A stretch of 64,000 bases of DNA from assembly GCA_021849075.1 (NCBI GenBank), contig JAJZTH010000010.1:456-64455 (forward strand), written 5' to 3'. A model generated the notes under the pieces. That model had not been told where the DNA came from. It saw nothing but the letters and a program-made list of their open reading frames with translations, and did not search any database. This stretch comes from Pseudomonadota bacterium. GTDB taxonomy: Bacteria > Pseudomonadota > Alphaproteobacteria > Sphingomonadales > Sphingomonadaceae. Below, piece by piece: positions 25,013 through 36,202 of the stretch (positions within the stretch are counted from its first letter, which is position 1; every line of letters starts with the position of its first letter). The position numbers were made by a program, and so were the translations under genes.

Positions 25013-25444
25013 ATGGAAGAGGATGGTCACGCCTATTGGACCGACGAGGCCGGCGGCCGCTGGAAAAAGCGACCGGCGCATGAAACCGGCGTCTTCGGCC
25101 GCTGCCCCCGCTGCGGGGAGGGGCATATTTTCACCGGTTTCCTCACGCTGCGCGACCATTGCGAAGTGTGTGGCCTCGACTATAGCTTTGCCGACCCGGC
25201 CGATGGCCCGGCGGTCTTCGTTCAGCTCTTCGCCTGCGTGCCAGGCGTCATCTTCATCCTGATGCTGGAAATCATGGCGCGCCCGCCATTGTGGGTGCAT
25301 CTGGCCGTTGGTGTCCCGGTGTTGATCCTGACCACGGTGCTGCCGATGCGCCCGATCAAGGGGTGGCTCGTCGCAGCCCAGTTCACCACCCGCGCGCAGG
25401 AGGCCGGGACGAGCGCGCTCTGGGCGAAGCTGCACGAAAAATAG
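25013..25444 (+). CDS. DUF983 membrane protein
   Basis: The 143-residue protein carries two CxxC pairs (CPRCGEG and CEVCGLD, about residues 31-59) followed by two hydrophobic helices (about 72-90 and 97-115), the typical DUF983 pattern. The function is unknown; the cysteines may bind zinc. AGGAGACG precedes ATG 25013. An open frame upstream to 24926 adds no plausible sequence. Confidence 0.88.
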   Translation: MEEDGHAYWTDEAGGRWKKRPAHETGVFGRCPRCGEGHIFTGFLTLRDHCEVCGLDYSFADPADGPAVFVQLFACVPGVIFILMLEIMARPPLWVHLAVGVPVLILTTVLPMRPIKGWLVAAQFTTRAQEAGTSALWAKLHEK

Positions 25445-25447
25445 CCT

Positions 25448-25828
25448 TCACCCCAGGCATCGCAGCAGCGCCGCCCTGTGCAGTCGGCGCAGTGTGCGAT
25501 CGGGCGGACGCCGCACCGTCACCTGCGCACCGCGCCCCTCCGCGATGATCGTGATCAGCAGATGCTGAACGGGATTGGCCAATATGATTCCGTCCCCGGC
25601 CTTCAACTGTCGCAGATTGAGCAGGCTGGGCGGTATCGCCAACATACAGTCTTTGATCGCGTCGGGGTTGGCGGCGGACGCACGCCGTATCACGACTTGC
25701 GTGCTGGCCGCCGCCAATGCGTCATACGCCTGCTGATCCTCATTCTCCCACGGCCCGGTGGCGATGTAAAAGGCGGAAAAGACGCCGATAAAGGCCAAAA
25801 CCGACAGGAGTTTCGATCTGCGCGACAT
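25448..25828 (-). CDS. Membrane-anchored hypothetical protein
   Basis: The 126-residue protein has an N-terminal membrane anchor (about 7-24) and a small exported domain with two cysteines (KDCMLAIP, LLRCLG at the end). I do not recognise a family. AGGATAAGG precedes ATG 25828. It ends 3 bases from the convergent DUF983 stop. Confidence 0.6.
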   Translation of the reverse strand: MSRRSKLLSVLAFIGVFSAFYIATGPWENEDQQAYDALAAASTQVVIRRASAANPDAIKDCMLAIPPSLLNLRQLKAGDGIILANPVQHLLITIIAEGRGAQVTVRRPPDRTLRRLHRAALLRCLG

Positions 25829-25858
25829 GCCTTATCCTAGGACCGCTCGCGCGCGCCC

Positions 25859-26542
25859 TCAATGGCGGAAGAACAATGTCACCGACGCCACATGATTGAC
25901 GCGCGTGTTGCCGGCGCGCTGATTGATGACCTGATTGAGATAGCCTACCTCCAGCGTGGAGGCGCCGGGCAGGCCCAATTCCGCGCCGACAAAGCTGCGT
26001 AGCTGGTCAAAGCCGCTGCGCGCGCCCCAATCGGTGTCATTGAGCGCCGCAAATCCTTCGGCATAGACCAGCGCATTCACTGCATCGCTGTTCGCCTTCA
26101 GCGGCTTTTCATAGCGAAGCATTTCGCGCACCCGCCATCCCATGTCATCGCCATCGGACCGCCAGCGTTGCTCCAGCCGCGTGCGCGACGACAGTTCGCC
26201 GCCCCAGGGCTTGCCTATGGTCCAGTTGATCTGCTGGAAACTGCGCTCTTCATTGACATCCTTGTCCCCCTCGATCGGAACGACGACATGAGCGAAGCCC
26301 TGATACAGGGTCAGCGAGGGCGAGAATTTCCACCCCAGCGCGCCCCGGAACAGCGCCTGATCGACCCGTGACACGCCATCGCCGATACGCGGCTGGACTT
26401 CGACGAAATAGACGATCTCGTCCTTTATCGATCCCATGGCGGTCAGGTTGAGCCAGAATTGTTCATCCTCGCTGGTCGCGGCTTGAGCGGGCGATGCAAA
26501 CAGGGCGGTGCAGGCAAGCAGGCATAGGGCAATGCGGCGCAT
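25859..26542 (-). CDS. DUF2490 outer-membrane-type protein
   Basis: The 227-residue protein starts with a signal peptide ending near AQAA (about residue 21), then alternates short amphipathic strands (FWLNLTAMGSI, YQGFAHVVVP, RTRLEQRWR, LRYEKPL) and ends with an aromatic VTLFFRH, as do outer-membrane beta-barrels. This fits DUF2490, a predicted barrel of unknown function. Confidence 0.85.
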   Translation of the reverse strand: MRRIALCLLACTALFASPAQAATSEDEQFWLNLTAMGSIKDEIVYFVEVQPRIGDGVSRVDQALFRGALGWKFSPSLTLYQGFAHVVVPIEGDKDVNEERSFQQINWTIGKPWGGELSSRTRLEQRWRSDGDDMGWRVREMLRYEKPLKANSDAVNALVYAEGFAALNDTDWGARSGFDQLRSFVGAELGLPGASTLEVGYLNQVINQRAGNTRVNHVASVTLFFRH

Positions 26543-26626
26543 GGAGTTCCCGGAAACAGAAAAGGACAGATAGCCGGCGAGTGCGGCTGCCTGTCCCCTC
26601 TACGACGGATGCATTTCCATCTTGTT

Positions 26627-26661
26627 TCTCGGTTGTGAGTTTATGTTCTCACGCGACCGAG
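26627..26661. terminator. Possible hairpin terminator downstream of pgm
   Basis: An interrupted inverted repeat (CTCGGT..TGAG with CTCA..ACCGAG) forms a long hairpin in the gap between pgm and the DUF2490 gene. The T tract (GTTTTG) lies on the right side, which is the wrong side for the minus-strand genes, so its role is unclear. Confidence 0.3.
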
Positions 26662-26668
26662 TTTTGCC

Positions 26669-28417
<1,749 letters not shown>

Positions 28418-28564
28418 TCAGAATGGGTGTCATCCTTCTGCATTTGCGAAATAATTTTCGGATTACAAAGTTGTCTCGGGCAAATGCGCCGTTAACCGGC
28501 ATTTCTTCTATGCTGCATCGCGGCGTCATGTTGTTATCATGCCGTATCGATCAGGAGATTCGTC

Positions 28565-29563
28565 ATGCCGACAGGAGACAATCGCCCCGCCTCTTCGGAC
28601 ACGCTGCCGCTCAATATTTTCGAACTGCCCGAATGGCTGGTCCGGCCGTCGGTGCGCGCGTGCCGCCTTTTCAACACGATGCTGGACGGCATTTTCTACG
28701 ATGTGCCCGGCCTTCAATCCGAACTGTCGGAAAAGGATCGCGTCGCCGCCGGCATGGATGAAAAGCTGCCCTCGCGCTTGTTCAGCTTCGACGCACTGTC
28801 CGATCCTGAAGGGTCACTGTTGCTGATCGACGCCACAACCGCGCCCTATGTCCATAGATATAAGGACGTAGAGTTGTTCCTGTCCTCCCCTTATGAAGAA
28901 ACGCGGCAGGTGATGATCGCCACCATCACCGGCGTCGGCAGTTCCGCATTGGGCAGCGCGGCGCTGGCGTGGGATATTTCTGTCGCCCTGCAACAACCGG
29001 TGTTGGCGATCGTGCCGGGTTATGGCGTTGCGGACGTCCTGTTGCAGTCGCTGGGCGGCTGGTTCGGCTATGGCATGTATGACTGGTTGCAGGCAAAGAG
29101 CCTGGTGCAGAATGGCCTGGCCAATGTCGCACCGCAAACGGCAAAGATCGGCCGGCAACTGGCCGCGTCCACGCCCGAAGCCAAGACGGTGCATGGCGGC
29201 CCGGTCTTCCGTCACGGATCAGGATCGGCCGATGTGCTGCACGCCATAATGAAGGATCGCGATCGGCCTTTGCGGCTGCTGATCGGCCACAGCAAGGGCG
29301 CCTTGCAGATCGGCAACGCCATCCAGTCGCTTCCGCCTGACCGGGTGCATGGGCTGAATGTCGTCACATTGGGCTGCCCGATCGCCAAAAATGTCGAAGG
29401 CGTCGAATATCACCAATATCTGGGGCTGTTCGATGCGCTCGGCCAACTCAACATGTGGGGCAACCTGCCTACCGAATGGGTGCCGACATGGCACAGCACC
29501 AACCCCATGCTGCCGCCCGCCATGCAGGCGGGACCACTGACGCAGCAGGCTCTCGCCAACTGA
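28565..29563 (+). CDS. Alpha/beta-hydrolase-like protein
   Basis: The 332-residue protein has a lipase-type nucleophile elbow GHSKG (about residues 241-245, in RLLIGHSKGALQIGNA), followed by VVTLGCPIAKN, which suits a serine hydrolase, and a hydrophobic central part (about 115-170, SALGSAALAWDISVALQQ and GYGVADVLLQSLGGWFGY) that may insert in a membrane. The family is not identified; the substrate is unknown. AGGAG precedes ATG 28565. It is divergent from pgm. Confidence 0.6.
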   Translation: MPTGDNRPASSDTLPLNIFELPEWLVRPSVRACRLFNTMLDGIFYDVPGLQSELSEKDRVAAGMDEKLPSRLFSFDALSDPEGSLLLIDATTAPYVHRYKDVELFLSSPYEETRQVMIATITGVGSSALGSAALAWDISVALQQPVLAIVPGYGVADVLLQSLGGWFGYGMYDWLQAKSLVQNGLANVAPQTAKIGRQLAASTPEAKTVHGGPVFRHGSGSADVLHAIMKDRDRPLRLLIGHSKGALQIGNAIQSLPPDRVHGLNVVTLGCPIAKNVEGVEYHQYLGLFDALGQLNMWGNLPTEWVPTWHSTNPMLPPAMQAGPLTQQALAN

Positions 29564-29567
29564 TCGA

Positions 29568-30137
29568 TCAATCGGCCAGCCGGCGGGACACCTCGTTCAT
29601 GAAGCGGACGTCGTCATTCTTCGCCAGCCATTCGGCCTCCGCGCCGATAGCGGCCAGCATGTCGGTCAGCGCATCCATCTCGCTCTTGGCGTAATTGCCC
29701 AGCACATAGCCATGGACCTTGTCCTTGTGCCCCGGATGACCGATGCCGATCCGCACCCGGCGGAAATCCGCGCCGATATGCGCGTCGGTCGATCGCAGGC
29801 CATTATGCCCGGCATTGCCGCCGCCGCGCTTCACCTTCACCTTCATCGGCGCCAGATCCAGTTCGTCGTGAAAGACGGTCACGTCCTGCGGCGTCAGCTT
29901 GTAGAAGCGCATCGCCTCGCCGATCGATCGACCGCTTTCGTTCATGAAGGTGGCGGGCTTCACCAGCAGGATTTTCTCCGTGCCGATCCGGCCTTCCTGC
30001 ACCCAGCCCTGAAACTGCTTTTTGGGCGGAGAAAAACGATACATGTCGGCGATCAGGTCCGCGACCATGAAGCCGACATTGTGCCGGTGCATCGCATATT
30101 GCTGCCCCGGATTGCCCAGGCCGGCCCAGATTTGCAT
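29568..30137 (-). CDS. pth: Peptidyl-tRNA hydrolase
   Basis: The 189-residue protein shows WAGLGNPGQQYAMHRHNVGF (with catalytic His18), FMNESG, FHDELDL and KRGGGNAGHNGLRS, all Pth hallmarks. It frees tRNA from dropped peptidyl-tRNAs. GGAGG sits 6 bases before ATG 30137. It follows rplY on the same strand, with a terminator between them. Confidence 0.96.
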   Translation of the reverse strand: MQIWAGLGNPGQQYAMHRHNVGFMVADLIADMYRFSPPKKQFQGWVQEGRIGTEKILLVKPATFMNESGRSIGEAMRFYKLTPQDVTVFHDELDLAPMKVKVKRGGGNAGHNGLRSTDAHIGADFRRVRIGIGHPGHKDKVHGYVLGNYAKSEMDALTDMLAAIGAEAEWLAKNDDVRFMNEVSRRLAD

Positions 30138-30150
30138 GAACATCCTCCAG

Positions 30151-30187
30151 AAAAGCAAAACCCCGCCCGAGTATGGCTCGGACGGGG
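30151..30187 (-). terminator. Rho-independent terminator after rplY, just before pth
   Basis: On the minus strand an 11-bp stem (CCCCGTCCGAG/CTCGGGCGGGG with one mismatch, loop CCATA) is followed by TTTTGCTTTT. It ends about 7 bases before the pth ribosome-binding site, so pth must be fed by readthrough or its own promoter. Confidence 0.8.
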
Positions 30188-30216
30188 TTTGCCAAAAGCC
30201 TGCGGCTGATAAAGGC

Positions 30217-30831
30217 TTATTCGCCTTCGGCCGGAGCCTCCGCGTCGCCTTCGGCGCTCTTGAGAGCCGAGGGAGCAACGATGGTGGCGATGGTGAAGTC
30301 GCGATCGTCGATCGCGGTCTTCGCACCCTTGGGCAGGGTCACGGCGCTGATGTGGATCGAATCGCCAACTTCAAAACCCTTCAGGTCGACAACGACGTCT
30401 TCGGGGATTTCGGCGGCGTCGACGATCAGTTCGACTTCGTGACGGACGACGTTCAGCACGCCACCCTTCTTCAGGCCCGGCGAAGCGTCTTCATTTTCGA
30501 AGCGCACGGGGACCGCGACGGTCACGGTGGCATGTTCCGAAACGCGCAGGAAGTCGGCGTGCAGCGGACGGTCGGTGACGGGGTGGAAAGCCACGTCCTT
30601 GGCCAGGGTGCGGACGGTCTTGCCGCCGATTTCGACCATGATCACCGAATTGAAGAAGTGGCCGGTGCCGAGCTGTTTGTTGAGGAGCTTTTCCTCAACG
30701 TGGATCGACTGGGGTTCTTCATTGTTACCATAGATGACGGCGGGTACGCGGCCCTCACGGCGGAGAGCGCGGGAGGCTCCCTTGCCTGCCCGATCGCGTG
30801 CCTCTGCCGACAGCGTAAGCTGCTCGCTCAT
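30217..30831 (-). CDS. rplY: Ribosomal protein bL25 (Ctc-type, long form)
   Basis: The 204-residue protein has the L25 N-terminal 5S-rRNA-binding domain ([22 protein letters not shown]) and the CTC C-terminal beta domain ([20 protein letters not shown]), ending with an acidic Ala/Glu tail. It binds 5S rRNA in the large subunit. It sits upstream of pth, an arrangement seen in many bacteria. Confidence 0.95.
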   Translation of the reverse strand: MSEQLTLSAEARDRAGKGASRALRREGRVPAVIYGNNEEPQSIHVEEKLLNKQLGTGHFFNSVIMVEIGGKTVRTLAKDVAFHPVTDRPLHADFLRVSEHATVTVAVPVRFENEDASPGLKKGGVLNVVRHEVELIVDAAEIPEDVVVDLKGFEVGDSIHISAVTLPKGAKTAIDDRDFTIATIVAPSALKSAEGDAEAPAEGE

Positions 30832-31103
30832 TGCGTGTCTCCAAAAGCTAATTGATGTACTTTCCCGCCACGCCTCCAGGGATGACCATCGCGGGAATGC
30901 GGCCCTTTAGCAGAAAAGGGCGGAAAGGCAAGGGGTGGGCAGCAAGATGGTTTGGCTGGCTGCGGAAACCCTGGCGCAGGGAGCGCCGACGCAAAGCTTC
31001 AGCGCTGCTCAACGATCCCGCCGCACAACTCGATTGTCGAAATTGTCTATCTAATTAGTAGGCATTTTCAGGGCCGCGAGGGGCGGGCCGTCCGGGAAAA
31101 ATC

Positions 31104-33260
31104 ATGAAATCCTTCTCTCAATTCTTGGCGCATGGCGCATCGGCAACCGTCGCGATCGCAGCTTTTGTTCAGACCGCACAGGCGCAGGGCCTACCAGCGA
31201 ATGATGCGGCTGATGGTGGCGAAATCATCGTCACGGCCGAACGCCGTGCAACCGATCTGCAAAAGACCGCGATCGCTATTTCCGCCTTCACGCCCGAATT
31301 GCTGGAGCAGCGCAACATCACCAGCGTGCGCGATCTGGCGGGGCAGGTGCCCAACCTGTTCGTCGCGCGCACCTCTATCAGCCATACGACGCAGACTTTC
31401 TCGCTGCGTGGCGTCGGCGAAAGCGATCCCATTCAGGAACCGGTGCTGGCCGTCTATGTCGACGACGTCTATGTCCCCCGCCAGATCGGATCGATGAGCG
31501 AGTTTGTCGATCTGGAGCGGGTGGAGCTGCTGCGCGGTCCGCAAGGCACGCTCTATGGCCGCAACAGCAGCGCAGGCGCGCTACGCCTCATCACCCGGGA
31601 TCCCGACGATACGACCCATGTCACTGCCGAAGCGGGTTATGGCAGCTATAATGATGTTCAGCTGCGCGCGCTGGTCAGCGGTCCGATCGTCAAGGATGTA
31701 TTGTCCGCCAGCGTCTCCTACATTCATCGCTCGCGCGACGGCGTGACCTACAACCCGACTCTGGGCCATGATGTGAACCGCATCGATCTGGACGGTTGGC
31801 GCGGCAAATTGCGCTTCACCGGGATCAATGATCTCGACGCGCAATTGACGGTTAATGTGATCCGCGACCGCAGCGACAGCCGTTCCTATATTCCGGTCAA
31901 TCAGCCCGGCGGCGCGTTCAGCCGTCGCCGTTCCTATTCGGAGGTGGAGCCGCTTCAGCATCTCAACGCGCTCAATGGATCGCTGCGCCTGATCTACACG
32001 CTTTCGCCCCAGCTTTCGGTCAAGTCGATCACGGCGGCGGGCGGCTTCAACCTCAATCCCGTCTATTATGAGAATGACGGAGAGGCGGCGCTGATCCAGA
32101 AGAACCTGATCCATTATAATGACAAGTTCGTCAGTCAGGAGGTGCAGCTGAACGGCGATCTTGGCGACGTCAGCTTCACCAGCGGCCTCTTCTACCTGCA
32201 TGAGCGTTTCTTCGTGGAGCGCGACGGATTCAGCCGCACCGGCGCCGCGGCGACAGCCCCCGTGAACAAGCAGCGCGCGCATAACATCACCTATACCGAC
32301 GCCTATGCCATCTTCGGCGAAGGCACATGGCGGGCGAACGCGATTTTCAGCCTGACCGCCGGCATTCGCGGTACGATCGAGAAAAAGCGGTTCGTCTTCG
32401 ACAACAAAGTCATTGATGACGATCGCAATGTCGTGGCCCAATCCATCGCCGGGGAAGCGGAAAAAAGCTGGAAAGCGCTGACTCCGAAGATTTCCGTGCA
32501 GGCGCAATGGACGCCCAACCTGCTCAACTATCTGACATGGTCGCGCGGTTTCAAATCCGGCGGCTTCGACAACCGCGCCACCCGGCTGGATCTGGCGACC
32601 TTGCCGTTCAACCCGGAGAAAGTGACGACCTATGAAGGCGGGGCGAAGGCCACGCTGTTCGGCCGCGCCCTGCGCAGCAACCTGGCGGTCTTCTACAATG
32701 ATTATAAGGACCTTCAGGTGTCCTTCTATGATCCTGCCTACGTCGGCAGCCGGCGCGGCAATGCGGGCAAGGCGCATAGTTGGGGCGTAGAACTGGAAAA
32801 CGACCTGCGGCTGACCGACGCCTTCAGCGTGCAGGCGTCGGGCGGCTATCTCAAGGCCGTGTATGACGATTATAAAGGCGCGGGCGGCAATGGCGTGGAT
32901 GCCGATGGCAACCCGCTGACCAACGCGCCCAAATGGTCGCTGTCGGGCGGCGCGACCTATGATCTGCCTCTGGGCGCCAGCGGCAGCCATCTGCGCCTGT
33001 CGGTCAACGCCCAATATCAGAGCAGATTCTATGCCAATGCGCTCGCCCGCGCGCAGGATCGGGTGCCAGGACAGACTTTCGTCAACGGATCCATCACCTG
33101 GATCTTGCCGGACGATCGCTTCCAGGTCGCGTTGACGGGCAAGAATATCCTGGGCGCCAACAAGCCCGTCAGTTCGACCTGGATACCCTCGACCGGGGTC
33201 TATTATAAAAATTACGCCGATCCCGCGACCGTGCTGGCCAGCGTGCGCTTCGCCTATTGA
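31104..33260 (+). CDS. TonB-dependent outer-membrane receptor
   Basis: The 718-residue protein has a signal peptide (to about residue 28, AQAQG), a TonB-box-like start (EIIVTAERRATDLQKT), a plug domain (SVRDLAGQVPNLFVAR, VYVDDVYVPRQIG, LRGPQGTLYGRNSSAGALRL) and a 22-strand type barrel ending in SVRFAY, with terminal aromatic residue. It imports iron chelates, cobalamin or other substrates; the substrate cannot be told. GGGAAAAATC precedes ATG 31104. It stands alone. Confidence 0.93.
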   Translation: MKSFSQFLAHGASATVAIAAFVQTAQAQGLPANDAADGGEIIVTAERRATDLQKTAIAISAFTPELLEQRNITSVRDLAGQVPNLFVARTSISHTTQTFSLRGVGESDPIQEPVLAVYVDDVYVPRQIGSMSEFVDLERVELLRGPQGTLYGRNSSAGALRLITRDPDDTTHVTAEAGYGSYNDVQLRALVSGPIVKDVLSASVSYIHRSRDGVTYNPTLGHDVNRIDLDGWRGKLRFTGINDLDAQLTVNVIRDRSDSRSYIPVNQPGGAFSRRRSYSEVEPLQHLNALNGSLRLIYTLSPQLSVKSITAAGGFNLNPVYYENDGEAALIQKNLIHYNDKFVSQEVQLNGDLGDVSFTSGLFYLHERFFVERDGFSRTGAAATAPVNKQRAHNITYTDAYAIFGEGTWRANAIFSLTAGIRGTIEKKRFVFDNKVIDDDRNVVAQSIAGEAEKSWKALTPKISVQAQWTPNLLNYLTWSRGFKSGGFDNRATRLDLATLPFNPEKVTTYEGGAKATLFGRALRSNLAVFYNDYKDLQVSFYDPAYVGSRRGNAGKAHSWGVELENDLRLTDAFSVQASGGYLKAVYDDYKGAGGNGVDADGNPLTNAPKWSLSGGATYDLPLGASGSHLRLSVNAQYQSRFYANALARAQDRVPGQTFVNGSITWILPDDRFQVALTGKNILGANKPVSSTWIPSTGVYYKNYADPATVLASVRFAY

Positions 33261-33306
33261 TCAGATATGGGCGGGGGCACACAAAAAATGGCCCCGCCCA
33301 TCGTCT

Positions 33307-34191
33307 TCACTGCACCCGTGTCACCGTAAAGCCCCTGGCCTCCAGCAGGTCGATCAGATTTTCCCGGCCGGTCAGATGTCCCGCGCCCACCGCGATGAAG
33401 GGCTTGCCTGTCATCGGCTCGATCGCCTTCACCCAGTCGCGATTGCGCCGCACCAGCACCGCTTCCTCGACCATCGGGTCGGGCTGCTCGCCAATCTCAT
33501 CCTCCTTCGCGATCGCCTCCATGTCGCCCTTCAGCCAGGCTTTGAGGATGCGGTCATACAGCGCCTTCATTCCCTTGGCCTCATGGATGGTCTGCACCAG
33601 CAGGCGCGATTGCGCGGCTTCGGGCAATGTGTCGAACGCGTCGAACTGCCGCTCCACCGTCTCCAGCCCGCCGATCGGCTTCTTCGCTTTCTTGAAGGCG
33701 TCGATCAGCACCGGCTCCACGCCATCGCCCTGGCTGACGCCCAGCCCCTGCTGGCTGGCGGCCGACAGCAGCATCGCCGCCGCCCAGCTTTCATAGCCTG
33801 ACAGCAATTGCGAACTGGTGCCGCCATCGCTGAGCGCCTTGAGCAGCGGCGCTTTCTCCTCTTCCGGCACGCGCCGTTCCAGCGGCGGCAGGCCAGGGCT
33901 TCGGCCCATCTTCTCGAACAGGCCCAGCGTCTTCTGTTCATCCTGCAAGTCCGCCGCCTCCAGGATCAGCCGGTCGGAGCCTGCCATCGCCTCGCGGATC
34001 GCCGGCGTGTCCCATGCGACGCCCTTTGGCAGCACATGGATCGTCCCGAACAACCATCCCTTGAACGCACCGCGCTGCACCTGCCACAGCGCCGGGCCGC
34101 CCTGCGCAGGCGGCTGCTCGGGCGCCTTGCTGCAAGCCGCCACCAGCACCAGCGCGAAGAGCGCAAGAAAGCGTGTCATCAGGCGCGTCAT
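33307..34191 (-). CDS. TraB/GumN-family lipoprotein
   Basis: The 294-residue protein has a lipoprotein signal (ALVLVAACS, Cys20) and the TraB/GumN fold: WLFGTIHVLPKGVAWD, then helical regions, and FIAVGAGHLTGRENLIDLLEARGF at the C-terminus. The GTIH and GAGH His motifs suggest a metal-dependent peptidase-like enzyme; the family's role is not settled. GAAGGAG precedes the start. It follows a paralogue by 4 bases. Confidence 0.88.
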   Translation of the reverse strand: MTRLMTRFLALFALVLVAACSKAPEQPPAQGGPALWQVQRGAFKGWLFGTIHVLPKGVAWDTPAIREAMAGSDRLILEAADLQDEQKTLGLFEKMGRSPGLPPLERRVPEEEKAPLLKALSDGGTSSQLLSGYESWAAAMLLSAASQQGLGVSQGDGVEPVLIDAFKKAKKPIGGLETVERQFDAFDTLPEAAQSRLLVQTIHEAKGMKALYDRILKAWLKGDMEAIAKEDEIGEQPDPMVEEAVLVRRNRDWVKAIEPMTGKPFIAVGAGHLTGRENLIDLLEARGFTVTRVQ

Positions 34192-34195
34192 CCGT

Positions 34196-35089
34196 TTACT
34201 CCTTCACGCGGCGGGCGCGGATGCCCAGCGCCTTCAACTGATCCTGCACGCTGCCCTTGCCGGCCAAATGGCCCGCGCCCACGGCAATGAAGGCGCTGCC
34301 CGGCTGGTCTAGCCGCGTCTTGATCCATTTCGCCCAATTGGCATTACGCCCGGTCAGCAGAACCTGCGCCAGTTCCGGCGTCGTCTCCAGCGACTCGTTC
34401 ATCGACTTCGCCAGCTTGTCCGGTTGCCCCGCCTGCCAATAGGTCAGCAGGTCGGCAAATTCCTTCTCCATCTCCGGCAGACCATCGACGGTCGCGGTCA
34501 GAAACTCCACCTGCTGTTCCATCGGCAGCCCGGCAAAAAAGCCGACCTGCTGCTCCACCGTCTCCAGCGCGCTGACCTTCTTGCCGGCATCCTGCGCCGC
34601 CTTGCGCAAAATCTTCTCCGCGCCCAGCTGGTTGCTGTAGCCCAGCTTCTCCAGCGGCGCGACGGACAGGGCCATGCCGCTCATCCACGGGTTGAACATG
34701 TCGAACGTGCGCCAGGGCAGGGCATTGGCGTCCATCGCCGCCTGATATTTGCTCCGCGCCTCCGGCTCCAGCCGGTCGGACAGCTTCACCCCGTCCTTCG
34801 CCAGCGCCATCTGCGCCATGGTCGCGCCCATCGCGCCCGGATCGTCCGGCTCGATAATTTCCAGCACCAGTTCGTCCGATCCGTCGAACGCGGCCTTCAC
34901 CTTGCCGTCGAACCAGTCGATCCCCGGCTTCATCACATGGACGGTGCCGAACAGCCATATGGTCGTGTCGGCGTCCTTCACCTGCCACAGGGCAGGGGTG
35001 GCAGTCGCGGCAGGGCGGGCCTCAGCCGCGCCGCCGATCATCAGCAACGCGGCGCTCAGGGCACGCAACAGGGCAGGGATCATCTTCAT
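34196..35089 (-). CDS. TraB/GumN-family secreted protein
   Basis: The 297-residue paralogue of the next gene has a signal peptide (to about residue 24, AEARP), WLFGTVHVMKPGIDWF and FIAVGAGHLAGKGSVQDQLKALGI. It lacks a lipobox, so it is likely periplasmic while its partner is membrane-bound. GAGGGAGG precedes ATG 35089. The two genes form a small operon and seem to have arisen by duplication. Confidence 0.88.
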   Translation of the reverse strand: MKMIPALLRALSAALLMIGGAAEARPAATATPALWQVKDADTTIWLFGTVHVMKPGIDWFDGKVKAAFDGSDELVLEIIEPDDPGAMGATMAQMALAKDGVKLSDRLEPEARSKYQAAMDANALPWRTFDMFNPWMSGMALSVAPLEKLGYSNQLGAEKILRKAAQDAGKKVSALETVEQQVGFFAGLPMEQQVEFLTATVDGLPEMEKEFADLLTYWQAGQPDKLAKSMNESLETTPELAQVLLTGRNANWAKWIKTRLDQPGSAFIAVGAGHLAGKGSVQDQLKALGIRARRVKE

Positions 35090-35223
35090 GCCTCCCTCAA
35101 TGGGGAGCAGGCGGGCCAAGGGCAAGCGACTTAACCCTGTTTCCCGCCGCTTTTCCTTGACCACCCGGCAGCCATGCGCCAAGGCGCGGACCAATCAAAA
35201 CCGTCATATTCGAAGGACCATCC

Positions 35224-36096
35224 GTGGCCGAAGGCAAAGTGCTTTCCTTCCAGGACCTGATCCTGACCCTCCATGCCTATTGGGGGAAACAGGGCTGCGT
35301 CATCCTCCAGCCGCTCGACATGGAAGTGGGCGCAGGCACCTTCCACCCGGCAACCACGCTGCGCGCGCTTGGTCCCAACGCCTGGAACGCCGCCTATGTG
35401 CAGCCTAGCCGCCGCCCCACCGACGGCCGCTACGGCGAAAATCCCAACCGGCTTCAGCATTATTACCAATATCAGGTGATCATGAAGCCGTCGCCTGCAA
35501 ACCTTCAGGAACTCTATCTGGGTTCTCTGGTGGAAATCGGCATCGATCCGCTGGTCCACGACATCCGCTTTGTCGAGGATGACTGGGAAAGCCCGACTTT
35601 GGGCGCCTGGGGCCTTGGCTGGGAAGTCTGGTGCGATGGCATGGAAGTCACACAGTTCACCTATTTCCAGCAGATGGGCGGCTATGACTGCAAGCCGGTC
35701 GCGGGCGAACTGACCTACGGCCTGGAACGGCTGGCCATGTATATTCAGGGCGTCGACAGCGTCTATGACCTCAAATTCAACGATGCCGGCGTCACCTATG
35801 GCGACGTTTTCCTCGAAAATGAGCGGCAGATGTCGAAATGGAATTTCGAGGTCGCCGATACCGAAAAGCTGTTCCGCTGGTTCCGCGATTGCCGCGCGGA
35901 ATATGACCAGTGCATCGAAAATGGCGTGCCGCTCGCCGCGTTCGAACAGGCGATCAAGGCCAGCCACACCTTCAACCTGCTTCAGGCGCGCGGCGTGATC
36001 TCCGTACAGGAACGCGCCAGCTATATGGGCCAGGTCCGCGACATGGCGAAGGGCAGCTGCGAAAAGTGGATGGAAGTGAACGGGTGGGCCGCATAA
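35224..36096 (+). CDS. glyQ: Glycine-tRNA ligase alpha subunit
   Basis: The 290-residue protein matches GlyQ throughout: [65 protein letters not shown], and [15 protein letters not shown]. It is the catalytic subunit of the alpha2beta2 enzyme. The start is a GTG after AAGGA. glyS follows after a 106-base gap carrying palindromic repeats. Confidence 0.97.
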   Translation: MAEGKVLSFQDLILTLHAYWGKQGCVILQPLDMEVGAGTFHPATTLRALGPNAWNAAYVQPSRRPTDGRYGENPNRLQHYYQYQVIMKPSPANLQELYLGSLVEIGIDPLVHDIRFVEDDWESPTLGAWGLGWEVWCDGMEVTQFTYFQQMGGYDCKPVAGELTYGLERLAMYIQGVDSVYDLKFNDAGVTYGDVFLENERQMSKWNFEVADTEKLFRWFRDCRAEYDQCIENGVPLAAFEQAIKASHTFNLLQARGVISVQERASYMGQVRDMAKGSCEKWMEVNGWAA

Positions 36097-36112
36097 TGAC
36101 CATGGTTAAATC

Positions 36113-36187
36113 CGTCATCCCAGCGCAGGCAGGGATCTCAGGCGATGTAGCGCTTCGTTCGATTGCGGCCCCAGCCTTCGCTGGGGC
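36113..36187. repeat. Palindromic repeat units between glyQ and glyS
   Basis: The gap contains a hairpin GCCCCAGC-CTTC-GCTGGGGC (36168-36187) and, in the opposite sense, a degenerate unit (CATCCCAGCGCAGGCAGGGATCT, about 36117-36139). A related unit (CCCCAGCCTTCGCTCGGG, 37932-37949) lies inside the glyS coding region. They look like a dispersed short palindromic family. Confidence 0.6.
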
Positions 36188-36202
36188 TTCGGAGGAAATC
36201 GC

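Noticed and set aside
31581..33014. 477-codon open frame antisense to the TonB receptor
   Set aside because: A shadow of the receptor gene; the sequence is rich in Arg, Ala and His without motifs.
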